DNA of 64,000 nucleotides from Gracilibacillus alcaliphilus (GCF_016909015.1 NZ_JAFBFA010000003.1:124001-188000); one strand, 5' to 3'. Shown: positions 1 through 9,067, numbered from the stretch's first letter. Made by a program: numbers and translations. Notes: generated by a model not told the origin, from the letters alone.

Positions 1-882
1 CACACTAATTTTCCCCTTTGGATTGATCAATTGTGCTACTTCTGTCTCACCATAGGACGCTAAAAACATATCATCAGGTATGGTCAAACCTAGTTTATCC
101 AGCTGCAGAATAACTCCGGTAGACATGGTGTTATTGAAAGACAAGACAGCGGTTGGTCGTTGATCCAAGCCCATAAAGTAATCTATCGCCTTTCTGCCGT
201 CTTCTACACTAAAGTCTCCGTTAAAAATCAATTCATCACGTTGTACAATAGCATAATCCTCCATTGCTTTCTTATATCCTGAAAAACGTTCCACACCTGT
301 GCTTACATTCAATGAACCATTTACTACTCCGATCAGCTTATGTTTCTGCCGGATTAGATAACTCGTTAATTGATAAGCTCCCTCGAAGTTATTTTCTACG
401 ACAAAATCCATCTTTTCATTACCGGCTTCTAATTTTCTATCTATCAAAATAACGGGGGTATCATTTTCGTGTATACTGCTGATTAACTCGTCATTCTTAC
501 CAGAAGTGGCTATGATGATGGCGTCCACACGATGTTCTAATAACAGCTTGAGCTGTTTTTCTTCTTTGTGGGGATTCTCATCACCACTCATAAATAAAAG
601 ATTATAACCTTTTTCTTGTACGACATCTTCAATTCCTTTGGATATTTTCATAAAATAAGGGTTTGAGATATCTGGTATAATTACACCAATAAGATTTGTT
701 TTGTGCATCTTAAGGCTTTTGGCAATACTGTTTTGTCGATAGTTCAATTGTTTGGCTACAGCTAGAACTTTTTTCCGGATATCATCACTGGCATATCCTT
801 TGTTACTTAGTACTCTGGATACGGTTGCAGTGGAAACGCCTGCTTCTCTTGCAATATCTTTGATAGTTATGTTTTTTTTCAT
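1..882 (-). CDS. LacI-family transcriptional regulator, 3' end cut by window edge
   Basis: The first 294 codons are present and no stop is reached before the edge. The N-terminus (MKKNITIKDIAREAGVSTAT) is a LacI helix-turn-helix followed by the hinge region. The rest follows the periplasmic-binding-protein-like effector domain, for example LIGVIIPDISNPYF near residue 64 and a conserved HRVDAIIIAT stretch near 118. It lies directly downstream of a ribokinase gene on the same strand. Three LacI-type palindromes (898-913, 1983-1998, 2084-2098) flank that gene, so it probably represses the ribokinase and itself. By context it may be a ribose or nucleoside regulator (RbsR-like); the effector cannot be read from the sequence. 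The start ATG at 882 is the only one that begins just before the HTH. Confidence 0.93.
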   Translation of the reverse strand, partial: MKKNITIKDIAREAGVSTATVSRVLSNKGYASDDIRKKVLAVAKQLNYRQNSIAKSLKMHKTNLIGVIIPDISNPYFMKISKGIEDVVQEKGYNLLFMSGDENPHKEEKQLKLLLEHRVDAIIIATSGKNDELISSIHENDTPVILIDRKLEAGNEKMDFVVENNFEGAYQLTSYLIRQKHKLIGVVNGSLNVSTGVERFSGYKKAMEDYAIVQRDELIFNGDFSVEDGRKAIDYFMGLDQRPTAVLSFNNTMSTGVILQLDKLGLTIPDDMFLASYGETEVAQLINPKGKISV

Positions 883-897
883 GATAGACCGCCTTTT

Positions 898-913
898 CTG
901 TAATCGATTACAG
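898..913. promoter_or_regulatory. LacI-family operator, perfect palindrome
   Basis: CTGTAATCGATTACAG is a perfect 16-bp palindrome with a central CG, the hallmark of LacI/GalR-family operators. It starts 15 bases upstream of the regulator's ATG. It could autoregulate the regulator or act as a roadblock between ribokinase and regulator. Confidence 0.75.
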
Positions 914-1017
914 TAATGATAATATAAACAGCGGTTTTTTTCAATATTGTTTCTACGTTCTCATCTTTATTTTTATCAAAAGATCCCGTCTATTTTTGTG
1001 GATATCACCTCCTTCGA

Positions 1018-1938
1018 TTAAACTTCTTTTTGAGTTATAAATGCTTCTACTACCTGTTTATATGGCAGGGAAGGTATGGCTCCAGGTCTTGTAACAGTTA
1101 ATGCTCCTACCGCATTAGCATATCGAACAACTTTTTCCAATGGTTCTCGATTAGCCAGCCCCACTCCTAACGCTCCGTTAAAGGCATCACCGGCTGCTAC
1201 TGAATCTAATGGCTCTACATAAAAGGCAGGCACATGGGCAGTTCCCTCGTCATTGACAATAATAGCTCCTTTATCCGCCAATGTGATAATTACATTAGCC
1301 ACACCTTTATTCAACAGGATACGTCCTGCCTGCTCAGCCTCATTCAAACTGTTAACAGATATACCTGTTAAAATCTCTGCCTCAGACTCATTTGGTGTCA
1401 GATAGGTGATCTTGCTTAACAAATCATCACTCAGCTTGGCAGCGGGAGCAGGGTTTAAAATAACAGGTGTTTGATATAAACAAGCCAAATCCACCGCTTT
1501 TTCGACTAAGTCGAGATTTGTTTCTAATTGTAAAATAATAATTTCTGCTTCACGAATTAAGTCGGTTACCTGCTCCAATTCGTCGGGATGATAAGCGGCA
1601 TTAGCACCGGGAACAACAATGATACGATTGTCTCCATTTTTATCCAACGTAACTGAGCCTACCCCTGTTGGATGAAGAGGATCTCGCAACATATAATCCG
1701 TGTTCACCCCTTCTTTGTTGAGAGTGTTAATTGCTTCATTGCCAAATTCATCTATACCTAATTTGCCAATCATTGTTACCTTTTTGCCTAAACGCGCGGC
1801 TGTTACCGCTTGATTCGCCCCTTTTCCACCTGGGTACCTGGCAAAGCTGTCACCGATAATGGTTTCCCCATTTTCCGGTACCCGAGGAGCCCTGACAACT
1901 AAGTCCATCATAAAACTGCCAATCACTAAAATACTCAC
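1018..1938 (-). CDS. rbsK: Ribokinase (PfkB-family sugar kinase)
   Basis: Phosphorylates ribose with ATP in the cytosol, feeding the pentose phosphate pathway. PfkB signatures are visible: the N-terminal substrate-binding glycine motif GGKGANQA at residues 37-44, and the C-terminal catalytic/anion-hole motif AAGDAF with the likely catalytic Asp near residue 251. The length (306 aa) is normal for ribokinase. I chose the GTG at 1938 because AAAGGAAG lies 8 bases upstream; a GTG at 1971 is possible but has no ribosome-binding site. It is followed by the LacI-type regulator. The usual rbsD/rbsACB transport genes are not in the window. Two LacI-type operators lie just upstream. A related PfkB sugar or nucleoside kinase cannot be fully excluded. 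Confidence 0.88.
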   Translation of the reverse strand: MSILVIGSFMMDLVVRAPRVPENGETIIGDSFARYPGGKGANQAVTAARLGKKVTMIGKLGIDEFGNEAINTLNKEGVNTDYMLRDPLHPTGVGSVTLDKNGDNRIIVVPGANAAYHPDELEQVTDLIREAEIIILQLETNLDLVEKAVDLACLYQTPVILNPAPAAKLSDDLLSKITYLTPNESEAEILTGISVNSLNEAEQAGRILLNKGVANVIITLADKGAIIVNDEGTAHVPAFYVEPLDSVAAGDAFNGALGVGLANREPLEKVVRYANAVGALTVTRPGAIPSLPYKQVVEAFITQKEV

Positions 1939-1982
1939 TATATCTACTTCCTTTACATTGGAATTAAGCACTTATCACGATG

Positions 1983-1998
1983 TGTAATCGTTATCACA
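1983..1998. promoter_or_regulatory. LacI-family operator upstream of ribokinase
   Basis: TGTAATCGTTATCACA is an imperfect palindrome about 45 bases before the ribokinase start. It shares the GTAATCG half-site with the operator at 898-913. Confidence 0.55.
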
Positions 1999-2083
1999 TT
2001 TTCATTAAAAAATATCTATTTATACGTGGTATTAGCTTATTAATACATAATAAATAGAAAATCAGCTAGGAAATTAAGGTTTC

Positions 2084-2098
2084 GGTAAACGATTACAG
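2084..2098. promoter_or_regulatory. Second LacI-family operator upstream of ribokinase
   Basis: GGTAAACGATTACAG shares the CGATTACAG half with the 898-913 operator. It lies about 100 bp from the 1983-1998 site, a spacing that would allow repression by looping (inference). Confidence 0.55.
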
Positions 2099-2347
2099 AT
2101 ATCATACTATATATTTTTTATAATATCAATACCTTTTTTATCACTTTTTTCTTTATGGTCGATTGATTCCTGCTTCAACCATTGCAAACTCTCCATTTGC
2201 CACGACTTTTTTTGACCCTGTTATACTTATGTTGACTAATCAGGGACAGCACTCTAATGGAGGCAAGTTCGCCGGTAAGCCTTATTTTCCTGCTAAAATG
2301 GAATAGCCACGCAGCTTAATATGATATTCCTATACTCTATCATATAA

Positions 2348-2385
2348 AAAGCCTGTGTTCATCAATTACTGACAACACAGGCTTT
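2348..2385 (-). terminator. Rho-independent terminator after the glutamate symporter gene
   Basis: A 12-bp perfect stem (AAAGCCTGTGTT paired with AACACAGGCTTT, 14-base loop). On the minus strand it is followed by CTTTTTATATG. It lies downstream of the gltS-like gene, and its CCTGTGTT core recurs in the terminator at 5560-5602. Confidence 0.75.
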
Positions 2386-2448
2386 CATCGTGGTCTAGGA
2401 AATTATAAAATACTCGCTTGAGGATAATTATTTACAAACGAATAGCCA

Positions 2449-2581
2449 CGTCTAGCTCCGAGCGCCCAGCAACTAGCGCAAATTCACTCAGCTTCGTACG
2501 TTGCTGTGACGAGCAGGACGTGCTAATGCAGGTGTTGTTGCGGCACATTGTCACGATTTTAGCCTGTAAGGGTGCTCTGAG
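2449..2581. repeat. Possible dispersed intergenic repeat between ribokinase and gltS
   Basis: This GC-richer stretch begins CGTCTAGCTCCGAGCGCCC and has no open frame. It resembles the TCTAGCTCC-AGCGCC type of repeat often seen between genes in Bacillaceae, but there is no second copy in this window. The rest of the 1972-2590 gap holds the two operators and the terminator; nothing else was recognised. Confidence 0.3.
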
Positions 2582-2590
2582 CTTTTGTTC

Positions 2591-3970
2591 TTAATGATCC
2601 TTATCTAGCGGTACCGGCGGTCGATCTCCTAATGGCACCTTCCAATGCCACCACTTAAATATTCTCGCTAAGATAAAACAGCCAATCGAAATGGCCAAAT
2701 AGATACCAACAAAGGTCCAATGCTGGCCGGCTAACAACATCACGGGACCGGCTGACCAAGCAAATAATTCTAATGGTGTATTCAACGGCCCCACCACGGC
2801 TGTATCTGTAAGAGTTTTCGATTTATTATTCGGATCAATAATTCTTAATAAGGTAAGGCCGATAGCAAATACTCCGGTGGAATACCCATACACAAAAATA
2901 GAACGCTCAAACCAGCTTTCATAGTTCATTACCGGACCGATGATGACAAGCATTACCACTACGACAATAATACCGGAGAGCATTAATAAAGTAAGCGGAA
3001 TCGCATATTCCATAATAACCGGCAGCTGGATGGAAGCTACTCCAAAGAAGACAAGATAATCGGTAGCTGAACTGCCGATACGATCTACCACTTTACTGTC
3101 CACATATTTATAGACGCCTTTTTTGCCTCTGCCTAACACGACATACATTAATATGGCGATTAGGAAAGCAATCGTAAAGGTAGGAAACTCCAACCCCCAT
3201 GTTTCTGCAATATAATTGTTTACTAAATAACCTAAACCAGCCGGAACAATTAATAAAGCCAAATGAAATGCTAATGGGTCAAGCGCAATTGGCGATACCG
3301 TATCCTCCCCCATTGATGTCCTATTTTCCCGCTTTACCAAGCCTGTTTTCAAATCATCTGATATGTCAGAGAAATTGACATAATGGGTATAACCTTTTCG
3401 AGTGGCCCATTTGATAAAAATAAGTCCGCCAAAAATACCAGCTAAGATACCGCCAGTCGCAGCGGTCATCCCCAAATCTGTCGCATTGGCCCACCCCATA
3501 TTCTCAAAGGTGGTTCCTATAGCCGCTGCAGTCCCATGACCTCCATAGAATCCAGCCGCTAGTAACAAACCAAAACCATAATTAATCTCTGGCATAAGCT
3601 GTGAAATCACCAATATCGAAAAAATAATCGGAACAGCCACTTGCAAAGCAATACCGAGTACCTTATAAACGGCGTATGCCCCCATTCGATTAATATCTCG
3701 TTTCATATTACCCGGTGAAAAGGAGAAACCATTGATCCCTACTGCAGCAAAAACTAATATCGTGATGACACCCGCATAAGAACTGATATTTTCCGACAAA
3801 GGCAATATATCAAGAAAACTAGGCCCTAACAGCAAGCCCATAAACCCTGCTAGCAAACTGGCAGGGATAAAACTTCTTTGAATAAACTTGAGTTTTGCCC
3901 GCAGGAACATTCCCAATAAAATAAGAAGGCTGGCACAAGCAAAATCCATTAAAAATGTATATATGGTCAT
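2591..3970 (-). CDS. gltS: Sodium:glutamate symporter, GltS/ESS family
   Basis: Integral membrane carrier predicted to import glutamate with sodium. The protein (459 aa) is almost entirely hydrophobic helices. It carries the repeated GltS re-entrant-loop motif (YGGHGTAAAIG near residue 145, followed by NATDLGMTAATGG) and a second hydrophobic half starting near residue 235. It is longer than E. coli GltS (about 400 aa), mainly through a hydrophilic central loop near residues 195-230. The ATG at 3970 has AAGGAGAAG 7 bases upstream. It is separated from the upstream amino-acid dehydrogenase gene by a terminator, so the two are probably separate transcripts serving amino-acid catabolism. The substrate is assigned by family only. 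Confidence 0.85.
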   Translation of the reverse strand: MTIYTFLMDFACASLLILLGMFLRAKLKFIQRSFIPASLLAGFMGLLLGPSFLDILPLSENISSYAGVITILVFAAVGINGFSFSPGNMKRDINRMGAYAVYKVLGIALQVAVPIIFSILVISQLMPEINYGFGLLLAAGFYGGHGTAAAIGTTFENMGWANATDLGMTAATGGILAGIFGGLIFIKWATRKGYTHYVNFSDISDDLKTGLVKRENRTSMGEDTVSPIALDPLAFHLALLIVPAGLGYLVNNYIAETWGLEFPTFTIAFLIAILMYVVLGRGKKGVYKYVDSKVVDRIGSSATDYLVFFGVASIQLPVIMEYAIPLTLLMLSGIIVVVVMLVIIGPVMNYESWFERSIFVYGYSTGVFAIGLTLLRIIDPNNKSKTLTDTAVVGPLNTPLELFAWSAGPVMLLAGQHWTFVGIYLAISIGCFILARIFKWWHWKVPLGDRPPVPLDKDH

Positions 3971-4064
3971 CTTTCTTCTCCTTCAATTACATAAAATGTA
4001 TAATTTTTACTCTTTCTCAATGCAAGATAAAAGGTTCACCTTACGTTTTGACAGCATCGATTAG

Positions 4065-4088
4065 AAAAACTTGGCTTATTGCCAAGTT
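4065..4088 (-). terminator. Rho-independent terminator after the alanine dehydrogenase-like gene
   Basis: AACTTGGC pairs with GCCAAGTT around a 5-base loop. Read on the minus strand it is followed by TTTTTC. It sits 19 bases after the stop codon at 4107. Confidence 0.85.
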
Positions 4089-4106
4089 ATCCTATAATCT
4101 ATAATC

Positions 4107-5270
4107 CTATAGTATAAAATTAGTTGATGTTATACTTGTCGCTGGTGGTGCAGGATTAAGCTTTTCTTCCTCCATATCTAATAAACGCTCTGGCTGGATC
4201 CAAGGTCTGTCTTGAATAGCACTTGTCTCTTCATGAGTAAGATATCCTTTATAAGCAGTCAAGCTTCTTCGCAAAAATCCATCATGTATACACGCCTCTT
4301 TAACACCTGTATTTAAAATCGAGCGGATATGCGGCAGAACAGAAGCGGCATAAGCAAGTGATGTAGAATGAGCAATTGCACCAGGGATATTACTTACACA
4401 GTAATGCACAACGCCATTTTCAACATAGGTTGGATTGTCATGTGTCGTTTCACGGAATGACTCAATAGCACCATTTGCATCATTACTGATATCGACAAGG
4501 ACAGAACCTTTCTCCATAAGATGTAACATATCACGATCAATTAGATAATCTGTATTTTCCTTCGGCCATTTGACACAGTTCATCACCATATCAGTTTCTG
4601 GAAGCAGCTTTCTAATATTTTCTTTTGTTGATAATTGCGTATTTACCTTTTCATTATACGTCTTTCCAACTTCTCGAAGCAATCCATAATTAATATCCAT
4701 TATCGTACACCATGCACCTAGAGAGTGGAGAACTTGTAAAGCTGAACGGCCTACTAATCCAGCACCTAAGATCAATACTTTCATACCAGGCGCCCCTGCT
4801 AACCCGCTGACAAATTTGCCTTTTCCACCATTAATAGTTTGCATGGCTTGCAGCCCCATCAATGCACCTTGTTTACCTGCCGCCTCACAGTTAACAGAAC
4901 CAAATCGATGAGAATCTTCTGCTGTAAATGCAATACATTTACTATCCAAGATAGCTTGTACCTGTTCAGGGTGTGCAGCAGGATGGATACAGGTATACAC
5001 AATTTGGTTCTCTCTTAATAAATCATATTCATCTTCTTCGATCTCTTTTACTTTTGCCAGGAAATCACAACGCTCATACATTTCTGCTGCAGTTGCAACG
5101 ATTTCGGCACCTTCTTGCTTATACTGGTCATCGGTAAAACCTGCTGCCAGGCCTGCGTCTTTTTCAACTAGAACGGTATGGCCGTCTCCTTTTATCGTCG
5201 CAATTTCTACAGGGGTTAAAACAACACGATACTCACCGATTTTTTTATCTTTTAAAACTCCAAAAATCAT
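4107..5270 (-). CDS. Alanine dehydrogenase-family protein (AlaDH/PNT)
   Basis: Predicted NAD-dependent amino-acid dehydrogenase (L-alanine to pyruvate plus ammonia), cytosolic. The AlaDH/PNT N-terminal domain is recognisable: a start like IFGVLKDKKIGEYRVVLTP with the substrate-binding Arg, KVKE with the conserved Lys near residue 74, and CIHPAA with the catalytic-type His near 96. The Rossmann part has VLILGAGLVGRSAL near residue 165, then THDNPTYVENGVVHYCVSNIPGA as in alanine dehydrogenases. At 387 aa it is slightly longer than typical Ald because of a divergent C-terminal extension, and overall it is diverged. A related substrate (another 2-amino acid or an opine-type reaction) is therefore possible. 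Strong site TTGGAGGAA precedes the ATG at 5270. A terminator follows at 4065-4088. Confidence 0.75.
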   Translation of the reverse strand: MIFGVLKDKKIGEYRVVLTPVEIATIKGDGHTVLVEKDAGLAAGFTDDQYKQEGAEIVATAAEMYERCDFLAKVKEIEEDEYDLLRENQIVYTCIHPAAHPEQVQAILDSKCIAFTAEDSHRFGSVNCEAAGKQGALMGLQAMQTINGGKGKFVSGLAGAPGMKVLILGAGLVGRSALQVLHSLGAWCTIMDINYGLLREVGKTYNEKVNTQLSTKENIRKLLPETDMVMNCVKWPKENTDYLIDRDMLHLMEKGSVLVDISNDANGAIESFRETTHDNPTYVENGVVHYCVSNIPGAIAHSTSLAYAASVLPHIRSILNTGVKEACIHDGFLRRSLTAYKGYLTHEETSAIQDRPWIQPERLLDMEEEKLNPAPPATSITSTNFIL

Positions 5271-5559
5271 GTTTATTCCTCCAATATTTGTGTAAGGACT
5301 GTTTAACTGCCAAGTATTTCTTCTTTCCTATTATCTCAACAACGAGATATTTGTTTGGCAGAAGCGCCCTGCAATATATATTTAACAAGTGTTATTTACA
5401 TTCATTTCACTAAACACCGATCTTACTATTATATCAATTTTTTTAGTTGGTTTCTAATTATTTTTATAGCTTTTCACACTGTACAAACAGGGGCAGTGTA
5501 TGTCAAGATGAAAAATAACGGTTTTATTCCTGACAGTCACACTTTCTATTATACTAATC

Positions 5560-5602
5560 AGAAAAACCTGTGTTGCGAATAGGCGACAACACAGGTTTTT
5601 CT
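5560..5602. terminator. Bidirectional terminator
   Basis: A 16-bp perfect inverted repeat (AGAAAAACCTGTGTTG with its complement, 11-base loop) gives U-rich tails in both directions. It lies 10 bases after the stop of the LOG gene at 5613. The 5271-5559 stretch beyond it holds no gene I can support. Confidence 0.85.
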
Positions 5603-5612
5603 GCTCCTCTGA

Positions 5613-6185
5613 CTACTCCCATTTTGCTGTCAAAGAATATGTATAGGCATCCATCTGTTTCAATAACTCTGCTGGTTCAGAAGCAACCACAATTAAATCT
5701 TTATACATGTCCTTCATAAAACCTTCCGCAATAGTGTGGTCTAACATGGCAATTAACGGGTCATAAAAGCCATCGACATTTAATAGCCCGCAAGGTTTTT
5801 GGTGATAACCTAACTGCGCCCAAGTAAACACTTCAAACCACTCTTCTAATGTTCCTGCTCCGCCAGGCAGTGCAATAAAACCTTCTGCTAAGGAGGCCAT
5901 TTTTGCCTTTCTTTCATGCATATCCTTAACAATAAATAATTCTGTCAGGCTGTTATGAGCTATTTCTACATCCTTTAACTTTTGTGGAATAACACCAATT
6001 ACCTCCCCTTGATGATGCAGGGCAGCATCTGCCAAGGCACCCATACAGCCAACTTGGGAGCCGCCGTATATTAGTGTTCGGCTCTTCTCTGCCAGTTCTC
6101 TGCCCATCTCTTGTGCTGCCTCCGTATATGTATGCTTGCTGCCGGGACTAGATCCACAGAATACAGCTATTTTATCTATTTTCAT
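5613..6185 (-). CDS. LOG-family protein (nucleoside 5'-monophosphate phosphoribohydrolase-like)
   Basis: Cytosolic enzyme of the LOG (Lonely guy) family, which hydrolyses the N-glycosidic bond of (cytokinin) nucleotide monophosphates to base plus ribose 5-phosphate. At 190 aa it has the usual length. The diagnostic motif PGGAGTLEE is near residue 107 and the conserved MHERKAKM lies before it. The Rossmann-like start is IAVFCGSSPG with IYGGSQVGCMG. Its ATG overlaps the stop of the MazG-like gene (ATGA overlap), so the two are translationally coupled. The pairing suggests nucleotide clean-up. The terminator at 5560-5602 ends the unit. Confidence 0.88.
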   Translation of the reverse strand: MKIDKIAVFCGSSPGSKHTYTEAAQEMGRELAEKSRTLIYGGSQVGCMGALADAALHHQGEVIGVIPQKLKDVEIAHNSLTELFIVKDMHERKAKMASLAEGFIALPGGAGTLEEWFEVFTWAQLGYHQKPCGLLNVDGFYDPLIAMLDHTIAEGFMKDMYKDLIVVASEPAELLKQMDAYTYSLTAKWE

Positions 6186-6511
6186 TTAGAATCACCTGCT
6201 TGATATCTATTCAATAATTTATCTTTATGTGCGGTAAAAATATCTTCTAGCTCAATATTATATTGATTGGCAATAACGACTACATTCCCTAACACATCTC
6301 CCAGCTCTTCCGTAAGTGCTTGTTTATTCTCCTCGTCATTACCCGTTGTCTCATCTGGGCGGTCCCTGCCGATCTCAAGTGCACGAATAGCTCTTGCTAC
6401 TTCTCCAGTCTCCTCGGCTAAAAAGCCGATTCGAACAAAAATATCAAAATCATGCCATCCTCTATTTCGATAGTACGCTTCGATCCACTCTTGAAATTCT
6501 CTCATATCCAT
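6182..6511 (-). CDS. MazG-like nucleotide pyrophosphohydrolase
   Basis: A short all-alpha NTP-PPase domain (109 aa from the chosen start). The MazG metal-binding pattern is present: EETGEVARA, and about 35 residues later EELGDVLGN. Such proteins hydrolyse non-canonical (d)NTPs to monophosphates. The ATG at 6511 (SD AGAAAGGTG) or the ATG at 6505 (SD AAGGAA) is the likely start. A TTG at 6541 in the same frame is excluded because it lies inside the -10 element of the promoter at 6538-6566. It is the first gene of a two-gene unit with the LOG gene. Confidence 0.8.
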   Translation of the reverse strand: MDMREFQEWIEAYYRNRGWHDFDIFVRIGFLAEETGEVARAIRALEIGRDRPDETTGNDEENKQALTEELGDVLGNVVVIANQYNIELEDIFTAHKDKLLNRYQAGDSK

Positions 6512-6537
6512 TTCCTTGCACACCTTTCTATGATCAA

Positions 6538-6566
6538 ACAATAGGCAGATTTTATCACAGTGTCAA
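6538..6566 (-). promoter_or_regulatory. SigA-type promoter for the mazG-LOG pair
   Basis: On the minus strand TTGACA, a 17-bp spacer and TATTGT. Transcription would start near 6531, about 20 bases before the ATG at 6511. A 10-bp inverted repeat (AATAGGCAGA at 6540-6549 with TCTGCCTATT at 6580-6589) brackets the promoter and could bind a regulator. Confidence 0.6.
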
Positions 6567-6775
6567 CTGTTCACAAGTCTCTGCCTATTTTTTATTATCT
6601 ATTATTTTAGCTTTCCAATAAAGGATAAGCAAAGGTATAACACAACAGCTGACTAGTACACCTCTCAAAATATGAAGTTACCCGCATTTTTGTCTGCTGA
6701 TTGGTTTTCCAAGACAGATCATTTAAGTAATCATTCTTAATCATGGTTGCTCACTATAAGCTGGTATTGCTTTTT

Positions 6776-8140
6776 CTAACTCTTAAGAACCTTCTCTTTT
6801 CTCTTTATTTTACCAGGCAGCTTTAATGCCAAAGCAAACACAGCTACACAGAAAACAAAACAAATCATCGCGACCAGATGCAAATGCTGATCATCCAAAT
6901 GACGATTAAACGTCAAACCAAGTAAACTGGAAGATAAAATCGCTCCCAAATACCTGCTTGTCTGAAAAAGACCAGAGGCTGAACCTGTTTCTTCTGGTTT
7001 CACATGTTCATAAAGTGCTGTTTGCATCGATACATTAGTAAAGCCGTTGCTCATTCCCAGAACAGCCATAATGATAAGCAGCCAGAACAATGGTGATGTT
7101 TCATGATACGTTAACAACAGCCCTGTCCCAGCCAAAAGCAAGGCAGCCCCGATAACCAGTGGCAGCTTGGAACCATATTTGTCAATGATACGACCTGCCA
7201 GCGGAGAAACAATCACACCAAAGCCTGCCAATGATAGCATAATCAAGCCCGTATGCTGTTCACTGTAATGACGAACTTGTTGCAGAAACGTCGGAAATCC
7301 AAAAAAATAACAATAATAAATGAGGTTAATACTCATAAATTGCAGATAAATAAATGACACGTTATGGTTTTTCGTTAATCCTTTCATATCAATAAATGGC
7401 TCCGTTTGTTTTATTTCATAAACATAAAAACCTATTCCTGCAGCTAAAAATAGCAGCAATGCCCACCAACGGATAGTCTGATCCAGTGAGAGCAAAAATA
7501 ATATGATGCCCACCATTGCTGTAATAAATAAACTTATCCCCACAAAATCGATTCGCTTTATCTCAAACTTCCCTTGCTCCGTATTTGGTAAGATAAATAA
7601 AGCCAATACAAAGGACAATATAATAAACGGAAAGTTAATCAGAAAAATGGATTGCCAATCCCATGCTGCAATCAGGAAACCACCAATGGAAGGTCCAAAA
7701 GCAGCTGATGTGGAAGCAAAAACAGATAGTATAGCTAGTGCCTTCCCCTGCCCTTTTGTTATATGCTTTCGAACCATGCTCATTCCACTAGGGAATAATG
7801 TCGAACTGCCAAGCGCCTGCAAAGCACGACAGCCTAAAAGAAAAGGGAAATTCGGCGAAAGCGGTGCCAGCATAGAAGCTGCTGCTACAAGAATTAACCC
7901 TGCTATAAACAACCTTTTGGGACCGAACATATCACTTAATTTTCCCATTACAGGCTGTCCAGCCGCACTCGCAAGATAGAAGATAGAAATAAGCCAGCTA
8001 GCATCAGCAAATGTTAGCGCAAATTCATGCTGCATTCTGGTCAATGCCACCGAAATCATCGAGGAATTCAGTGGATTAAGCAATGTTCCAAGCCCAATAG
8101 TTACAATAAGCAACCAACGTTTTCGTATTTTTTCAGTCAT
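6776..8140 (-). CDS. MFS transporter, drug-efflux (DHA) type
   Basis: A polytopic membrane protein (454 aa from the ATG at 8140, SD AGGTGAT). Motif A of the major facilitator superfamily is visible as GKLSDMFGPKR near residue 68, and a motif-C-like GPSIGGFL lies near 150. The pattern GGFL-WDWQSIFLINFPF is typical of the EmrB/QacA-like drug:proton antiporters. Hydrophobic helices run from residue 10 to about 440 with a central loop near 195. The substrate is unknown. It stands alone; the flanking gaps show no regulator. The 6590-6775 gap after its stop holds nothing I can name. Confidence 0.85.
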   Translation of the reverse strand: MTEKIRKRWLLIVTIGLGTLLNPLNSSMISVALTRMQHEFALTFADASWLISIFYLASAAGQPVMGKLSDMFGPKRLFIAGLILVAAASMLAPLSPNFPFLLGCRALQALGSSTLFPSGMSMVRKHITKGQGKALAILSVFASTSAAFGPSIGGFLIAAWDWQSIFLINFPFIILSFVLALFILPNTEQGKFEIKRIDFVGISLFITAMVGIILFLLSLDQTIRWWALLLFLAAGIGFYVYEIKQTEPFIDMKGLTKNHNVSFIYLQFMSINLIYYCYFFGFPTFLQQVRHYSEQHTGLIMLSLAGFGVIVSPLAGRIIDKYGSKLPLVIGAALLLAGTGLLLTYHETSPLFWLLIIMAVLGMSNGFTNVSMQTALYEHVKPEETGSASGLFQTSRYLGAILSSSLLGLTFNRHLDDQHLHLVAMICFVFCVAVFALALKLPGKIKRKEKVLKS

Positions 8141-8338
8141 TATCATCACCTAGAATAGTATGTAGTCAATTTAAAACAATATACCTAGCATAGGGGAATT
8201 TAGGCAAACTGAAAAGTTTTTTAAAAAAATATGTGATTCCGAACATGGATAAACTATTTAGACACTTGAAGTATGCTGGAGAAAGAAAAATAAATATGCT
8301 AATAAAGAAAAAATATATTGCCATAACATCCGATTTAA

Positions 8339-8575
8339 GAAAATGTTAAGAAACGCTTTATTCTTGTTTTTGCAGGTATCAGCTATGCATTATTCACTAT
8401 CCTATTAAATGGCATCTCGTCACCCATATTACTTGGTCAACTACAAGGTCCGCTAACGAATCCATTTGCTACTATGATTAGCATCTTTGTGACTAATATT
8501 ATTTTGGGTTTTATAATAGGTGCCATTGCAGCTGCCATACTTTACAGCAGAAAGACAGAAAAAAATAATACCTGA
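8339..8575 (+). pseudogene. Remnant of a small membrane protein gene lacking a start
   Basis: An open stretch of 78 codons reads NVKKRFILVFAGISYALF, then two hydrophobic segments separated by a short loop, and ends with the charged tail SRKTEKNNT before TGA. Codon use and the two clean transmembrane segments look like a real protein. However, the frame opens right after a TAA at 8336 and has no start codon or ribosome-binding site before an internal ATG. A Met-led open frame immediately upstream (from 8245) is out of phase. I read this as a gene that has lost its 5' end or been frameshifted. The rest of the 8141-8734 gap shows nothing else. Confidence 0.4.
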
Positions 8576-8734
8576 TCAAAAGCGACAGAGATAAAACAAG
8601 TGAGTTAACATGAGAATTATCCTTGCCGCATTTCATCTATCCATAAGAAAAACAGCTATTTATTAAATTTCCATTATTCTTCCAAAATGTTATCGTTAAG
8701 AAAGGAATAAATCAATTTCCAGGAGGGATTATGT

Positions 8735-9067
8735 ATGACAAATGATTTTTATTGCGATGAAGTGCTCAGCGGTAATACTCCAGTTGATAAAGTGTTGGAA
8801 ACAGACAATGTATTGGCCTATTATCATACCAAACCTTCTTATCCAGTACATATCGTGGCCATACCTAAGCACCATATCTCCTCTTTGATTACTTTGGAAG
8901 AAAACGATAATCAACTGCTGCTAGAACTATTTGATGTTATCAAAAAAGTGGCGGCTATGGTTACAGAGGCAAAAGGCGCTTGCAAAGTAATTACCAATCT
9001 AGGGGACTACCAAGACTCCAAACACCTTCACTGGCATATTATTTCCGGCAAAGCATTGAAATCATAA
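8735..9067 (+). CDS. HIT-family protein (histidine-triad nucleotide-binding)
   Basis: A 110-aa cytosolic HIT-domain protein, probably a nucleotidyl hydrolase or transferase acting on AMP-linked substrates. The histidine triad HLHWHII is near the C-terminus (residues 98-104), and HIVAIPKHHISSL matches the HIT beta-strand/loop before it. Slightly shorter than a typical HINT (about 115-140 aa) but complete in its core. AGGAGG lies 8 bases before the ATG at 8735; an ATG 4 bases earlier is out of frame. It is a single gene. Confidence 0.85.
   Translation: MTNDFYCDEVLSGNTPVDKVLETDNVLAYYHTKPSYPVHIVAIPKHHISSLITLEENDNQLLLELFDVIKKVAAMVTEAKGACKVITNLGDYQDSKHLHWHIISGKALKS

Noticed and set aside
2200..2235. 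CtsR-type heat-shock operator (TTTGACC)
   Set aside because: Only one heptad is present and no second direct repeat follows, so the site is incomplete.
5355..5582. Plus-strand open frame of about 75 codons before the LOG terminator
   Set aside because: No ribosome-binding site; it runs through the bidirectional terminator and has a low-complexity, non-family sequence.
7503..7979. Plus-strand open frame of 158 codons opposite the MFS gene
   Set aside because: Antisense to conserved transmembrane segments, with no ribosome-binding site or family resemblance.
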